Assembly: GCA_030597505.1 (NCBI GenBank)
Contig: JAUVRS010000112.1
Location: forward strand, 1 to 7,673
Direction: 5' to 3'
Length of the DNA: 7,673 nucleotides
Source of the DNA: Desulfobacteraceae bacterium
GTDB lineage: Bacteria; Desulfobacterota; DSM-4660; Desulfatiglandales; Desulfatiglandaceae
Part shown: in pieces, positions 5,142 to 7,673 of the stretch
How the letters are laid out: the number at the start of each line of letters is the position of its first letter
Position numbering within the stretch: position 1 is the stretch's first letter
Notes under the pieces: model-generated
Told to the model about the DNA's origin: nothing
What the model saw: only the letters and a program-made list of their open reading frames with translations
Database searches by the model: none
Program-made: the position numbers and the translations under genes

Positions 5142-5645
5142 ATGAAAAAACCAATTCTTTTTATTTTTATGGTTATATTTGCAATGGTGGTGATTTCCTT
5201 TCCCGCTCATGCGCGCTTTGGCATGAAGGAAGGGGGGTTTGGTAAGGGAGGTATCGGCATCCCGCCGGGAAAGTGGTGGAAAACCGCGCGAATCAAGGAG
5301 GCGTTGCCGCTCACCAAAGAAGAGATTGAGAAGATGGATATCATGTATCTGGAACACCGGCGTGAAATGATCAACCTCAGAGGTGAGATGGCCAAAGAGC
5401 GTCTTGAAATCGAATACCTTCTTGACACCAGTCCATTTAATGCACCCGCCTCGATGGAACGTTTTAAAAAGCTTCAGGAGGCGACACAAAAAATGGCCTT
5501 TACCAGGTTCGGATTTCTTGTCAAGATCCGGGAATTGTTGGGGCTTGAACGCTTTCAGAAACTCAAAGAGGAATTCAGACGCTACAAGACAAAGTGGAAG
5601 CAAGGGAAATCAAGGGGTCGCCGCGATAAAACGCCTGCCGGTTAA
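5142..5645 (+). CDS. Small Spy/CnrX-like periplasmic protein (third gene of sigma operon)
   Basis: 167 residues, ATG preceded by a near-consensus AGGAGG (5131-5136, 5-nt gap). The signal peptide spans residues 1-24 (cut after AHA). A glycine-rich stretch (27-43) leads to a helical hairpin of the Spy/CpxP/ZraP/CnrX type: WWKTARIKEALPLTKEEIEKMD (LTxxE at 57-61), a long charged helix to about 95, a TSPFNAPASMERF turn, and a second helix pair ending LLGLERFQKLKEEFRRYK. The basic tail (KQGKSRGRRDK) is unusual. There is no Cys in the mature part. A stripe of Met65, Met68, His72, Met76 and Met83 runs along one helix. It follows the anti-sigma gene by 18 nt, so it is probably the periplasmic sensor or chaperone that modulates the anti-sigma factor, in the way CnrX acts with CnrY/CnrH. 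That role is inference; it may equally be only a regulated chaperone. Confidence 0.85.
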   Translation: MKKPILFIFMVIFAMVVISFPAHARFGMKEGGFGKGGIGIPPGKWWKTARIKEALPLTKEEIEKMDIMYLEHRREMINLRGEMAKERLEIEYLLDTSPFNAPASMERFKKLQEATQKMAFTRFGFLVKIRELLGLERFQKLKEEFRRYKTKWKQGKSRGRRDKTPAG

Positions 5646-5664
5646 AAGCCCCATTCCACAGAAA

Positions 5665-5695
5665 AAAAGGCAGAGGGAAAAACCCTCTGCCTTTT
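5665..5695. terminator. Strong bidirectional intrinsic terminator
   Basis: GGCAGAGGG (5669-5677), loop AAAAA, CCCTCTGCC (5683-5691) form a perfect 9-bp GC-rich stem, extended by A/T pairs, with TTTT after it on the plus strand and a T7 run on the minus strand. It ends the sigma operon 20 nt after the stop. It probably also ends the converging ABC gene, whose stop is 165 nt away; the stretch between (5696-5860) shows no gene or other signal. Confidence 0.88.
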
Positions 5696-5860
5696 CCTGC
5701 CATACACCCCGATATTACCAGGGGTTCAAGGTTCCATTCTCCTCGCCGGACTGCACTTGGGATGCGGATTTATGAGAAAAGCGTCAGCTTCGTCAGGCCT
5801 GATCCAAAATTTGGAGCCAACTTGGCAATTACTTGGGAAAATGAGCACTTTTAACGAGAA

Positions 5861-7480
5861 TTACGGGTCTTCAATACCGTCTTTGTCCTTAACCCTAAAT
5901 TCCGCTCTCAGCGGGAAACCCTGAACCTGTGAACGGTTACCAAGGATCTTTCCCCGGTCCAGTTTCAATCTGTGAGTAATACAGGGAAGAACCTCGTTTT
6001 CACGATGGGTCACAAAAATGAGATTTGTATCTGTATGGCGACCGATATACTCTGTGATCTCCAGAAGTCGGGTCCTGTTGACCGTATCAAGCCCGTCACA
6101 GGGTTCATCCAGAATAAGCAGCACGGGAAATTTCACCATTGCCCGGGCAATGAGGACCAGTTGTCGCTGACCGTACGAAAGCTGTTCAAAACTCTGATCG
6201 ACCAGGTTTTCAATGGCCAGCATCTTGATCCATTTGGTCGCTGTCGCGTCCTGATCGGCACTGCAGGACCTATATAATCCGATAGAATCATGGAATCCGG
6301 AACAGACAACGTCGATGGACCTAATATTTTTTCGGTACTGGAATTGCAATTCCGGTGAGACAATCCCGATCATTTTTTTTATCTCCCAGATACTCTCCCC
6401 GGAACCTCTTTTTTTTCCAAAAAGAAAAACTTCGTTTGAATAGGATTGAAGATTGTCACCTATTATCATTTTTAAAACAGTCGATTTCCCAGCGCCATTT
6501 GGCCCCAGAATCACCCAATTCTCACCATGTCTTACCCGCCAGTTAAACCCGTCGAGAACTACCGTGTCCCCATAGCTTATTGTCACATTCTTCATTTCAA
6601 CCAAAACGCGACCATTTCTTAAAACATCATTTCGCTCATCTGGTAAACCTTCTTTGCGACTCGATTCATTGCCATTCGCATCTTGAAAAAAATTTGTCAG
6701 ATCGTGGTTTTCCCTCTCATTTGGGCGTTGTATGGCTTCATGGTGCAGCATATGTTTTTTGCGTCCGCTCACCCGTATTCTTCCATCCGCCATATGCAGG
6801 ATATGTGTGATGTTTTGCACGATCTCCTCAGGTCTGTGCGTAATCAGCACCAGATTTACCTCGGATTTGGTTAGATCATTTATGCTGTCGGCCAGTGATT
6901 TACACGATTTTTTATCCAACCCGTCAAAGGGTTCATCCAAAATTAAGAGTCTTGGTCCCTTCATAAGGGCTCGGGAAATCATGGCCTTGCGAATTTCTCC
7001 CGTGGATACAGAAGTGATGTCCCTTTCAAGCAGGGTTTTGATCCCCATTTTGCCTGCAACAGCAATCAGTCTTTCCTGATGCCCGGATCCGTTTTGGCCA
7101 TTTCTCATCAGATCTCGTAAAATGACATCCTTCACCGTAGTGATCTCATCGATCTTCCCGCTGAAATCCCGAAAACTCGCCTCCAGTTCCTCTCTTTCAT
7201 TGATGTCACGGAGCAATTCAGGGGAAACATAACCGATAGCCTCCCAATCTGAAGAAGGAGTATACCTGTTGTTTGGAAGATAGTGATGGATCACTTTTCC
7301 CCTGACAACCGGTACCGCCCCAAAAAGGGCCTTTGCAAAAGTTGTTTTTCCGGAACCATTGGGACCCAGGATAGCCCAATGTTCATTATCCCTAATTTCC
7401 CAGGACATGTTTTCAAGATAGAGTTTGTCATAAAGACGGACAGAGATGCTGTCTAGTGTTATAAGTGGATTGTCTGTCAA
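5861..7480 (-). CDS. modF: ModF-like (PhrA) tandem ABC ATPase
   Basis: Start chosen at TTG (plus 7478-7480), 539 residues, because the sequence AAGGAGG (plus 7490-7496) sits 9 nt before it; the longer frame from TTG at 7504 would place that ribosome site inside the coding part. Two ATPase domains are fused. First: Walker A GPNGSGKT (39-46), signature STGE (159-162), Walker B LLILDEP, H-loop LITHR (His215). Second: Walker A GPNGAGKS (326-333), signature SYGQ (435-438), Walker B LLILDEP (454-460), H-loop VTHRE (His492). VSPEL replaces the usual Q-loop glutamine in both halves. YSNEVFLFGKKRGSGESIWEIKK and CITHRL closely match E. coli ModF. There are no membrane segments. A polar linker of about 50 residues (240-290) makes it longer than E. 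coli ModF (about 490). ModF is linked to molybdate metabolism by operon context in E. coli, but its role is not established, and no mod genes are visible here. No clear promoter was found; upstream DNA is the repeat element. Confidence 0.88.
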   Translation of the reverse strand: MTDNPLITLDSISVRLYDKLYLENMSWEIRDNEHWAILGPNGSGKTTFAKALFGAVPVVRGKVIHHYLPNNRYTPSSDWEAIGYVSPELLRDINEREELEASFRDFSGKIDEITTVKDVILRDLMRNGQNGSGHQERLIAVAGKMGIKTLLERDITSVSTGEIRKAMISRALMKGPRLLILDEPFDGLDKKSCKSLADSINDLTKSEVNLVLITHRPEEIVQNITHILHMADGRIRVSGRKKHMLHHEAIQRPNERENHDLTNFFQDANGNESSRKEGLPDERNDVLRNGRVLVEMKNVTISYGDTVVLDGFNWRVRHGENWVILGPNGAGKSTVLKMIIGDNLQSYSNEVFLFGKKRGSGESIWEIKKMIGIVSPELQFQYRKNIRSIDVVCSGFHDSIGLYRSCSADQDATATKWIKMLAIENLVDQSFEQLSYGQRQLVLIARAMVKFPVLLILDEPCDGLDTVNRTRLLEITEYIGRHTDTNLIFVTHRENEVLPCITHRLKLDRGKILGNRSQVQGFPLRAEFRVKDKDGIEDP

Positions 7481-7489
7481 AAGTTCGGT

Positions 7490-7496
7490 CCTCCTT
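7490..7496 (-). promoter_or_regulatory. Ribosome binding site deciding a TTG start
   Basis: Minus-strand AAGGAGG, 9 nt before TTG at 7478-7480. It is the best ribosome site near the 5' end of the ABC gene and argues for the shorter start. Confidence 0.6.
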
Positions 7497-7518
7497 ATAT
7501 GCAAAACAATCTGTAGTC

Positions 7519-7673
7519 GTAACTACTCAGGTGGGTAGGCTGTAGGCTGAAGACTGTCAGGAAAAGCGAAAATACAGCGCATTTTGAAGCCATGTTTGGT
7601 GCGAGAATCGGGTGTTTCTCCGACAAAGTGTGGCAATTGCGCTCTTTTGACCTCTTCACCTTCAGTCTAAACA
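7519..7673 (+). mobile_element. Second MITE-like element copy, cut by window end
   Basis: Starts GTAACTACTCAGGTGG like the copy at 3640 and has the same orientation. Its core 7577-7673 aligns with 3695-3790 (about three quarters identical by eye, a few indels), ending TTCAGTCTAAACA exactly at the window edge. In the complete copy about 28 bases remain after that point, so the right inverted repeat should lie just outside. It lies immediately upstream of the ABC gene, whose promoter must be in or beyond it. No ORF of note. Confidence 0.8.

Noticed and set aside
5106..5603. Long minus-strand ORF opposite the small Spy-like gene
   Set aside because: It is the antisense shadow of a gene with signal peptide, ribosome site and operon context; its translation shows no family features.
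5383..5775. 130-codon ORF overlapping the small Spy-like gene and running through the terminator
   Set aside because: It is out of frame with the supported gene, crosses a strong terminator and has no ribosome site.

Overview
The window looks like chromosomal DNA of a Gram-negative bacterium. Several products have Sec signal peptides, two are Spy/CpxP-like periplasmic proteins, and there is a membrane-anchored zinc anti-sigma factor. The gene styles (CHAT/TPR protein, SH3b plus M48 pair, GATTTT-type spacer repeats) and the dispersed GGCTGAA-type repeats recall Desulfobacterota (former Deltaproteobacteria). That placement is inference; there is no rRNA or marker gene to fix it.

Left part (1-2470, plus strand): the C-terminal half of a CHAT-domain cysteine protease that enters from outside the window. 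It is followed by a 265-nt spacer with a 14-bp inverted repeat around GATTTT-type repeats, then a two-gene unit: a secreted SH3b protein and a secreted M48 zinc metallopeptidase (HEVAH plus downstream EFEAD). The unit faces a small four-helix membrane protein of the YvlD/'phage holin 4_2' family on the minus strand.

Middle part (2934-5695): an envelope-stress style locus. An ECF sigma factor, a zinc-finger anti-sigma factor (4-bp overlap, one TM helix) and a small Spy/CnrX-like periplasmic protein form one plus-strand operon ending in a strong hairpin terminator. A second, larger Spy-like protein is transcribed divergently. The likely logic is that a periplasmic sensor/chaperone and the anti-sigma factor hold the sigma factor until a periplasmic signal (metal or misfolded protein) releases it. 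This resembles CnrYXH in general layout, and the signal is not known here.

Right part (5861-7480, minus strand): a tandem-ABC ATPase of the ModF (PhrA) type, with no transporter permease nearby.

The most interesting non-coding signal is a family of short inverted-repeat elements. A complete ~180-bp copy lies between the divergent Spy and sigma genes. It has 27-bp imperfect terminal inverted repeats (23/27 matches) and is flanked by a 7-bp direct repeat (CCAACAA) that looks like a target-site duplication. A second copy begins at 7519 and runs off the window in the same orientation. A solitary end lies at 2934-2971, inverted, between the large Spy gene and the holin-like gene. No transposase is present, so this looks like a MITE-type element mobilised in trans; it has reshaped the regulatory DNA of at least one gene here.
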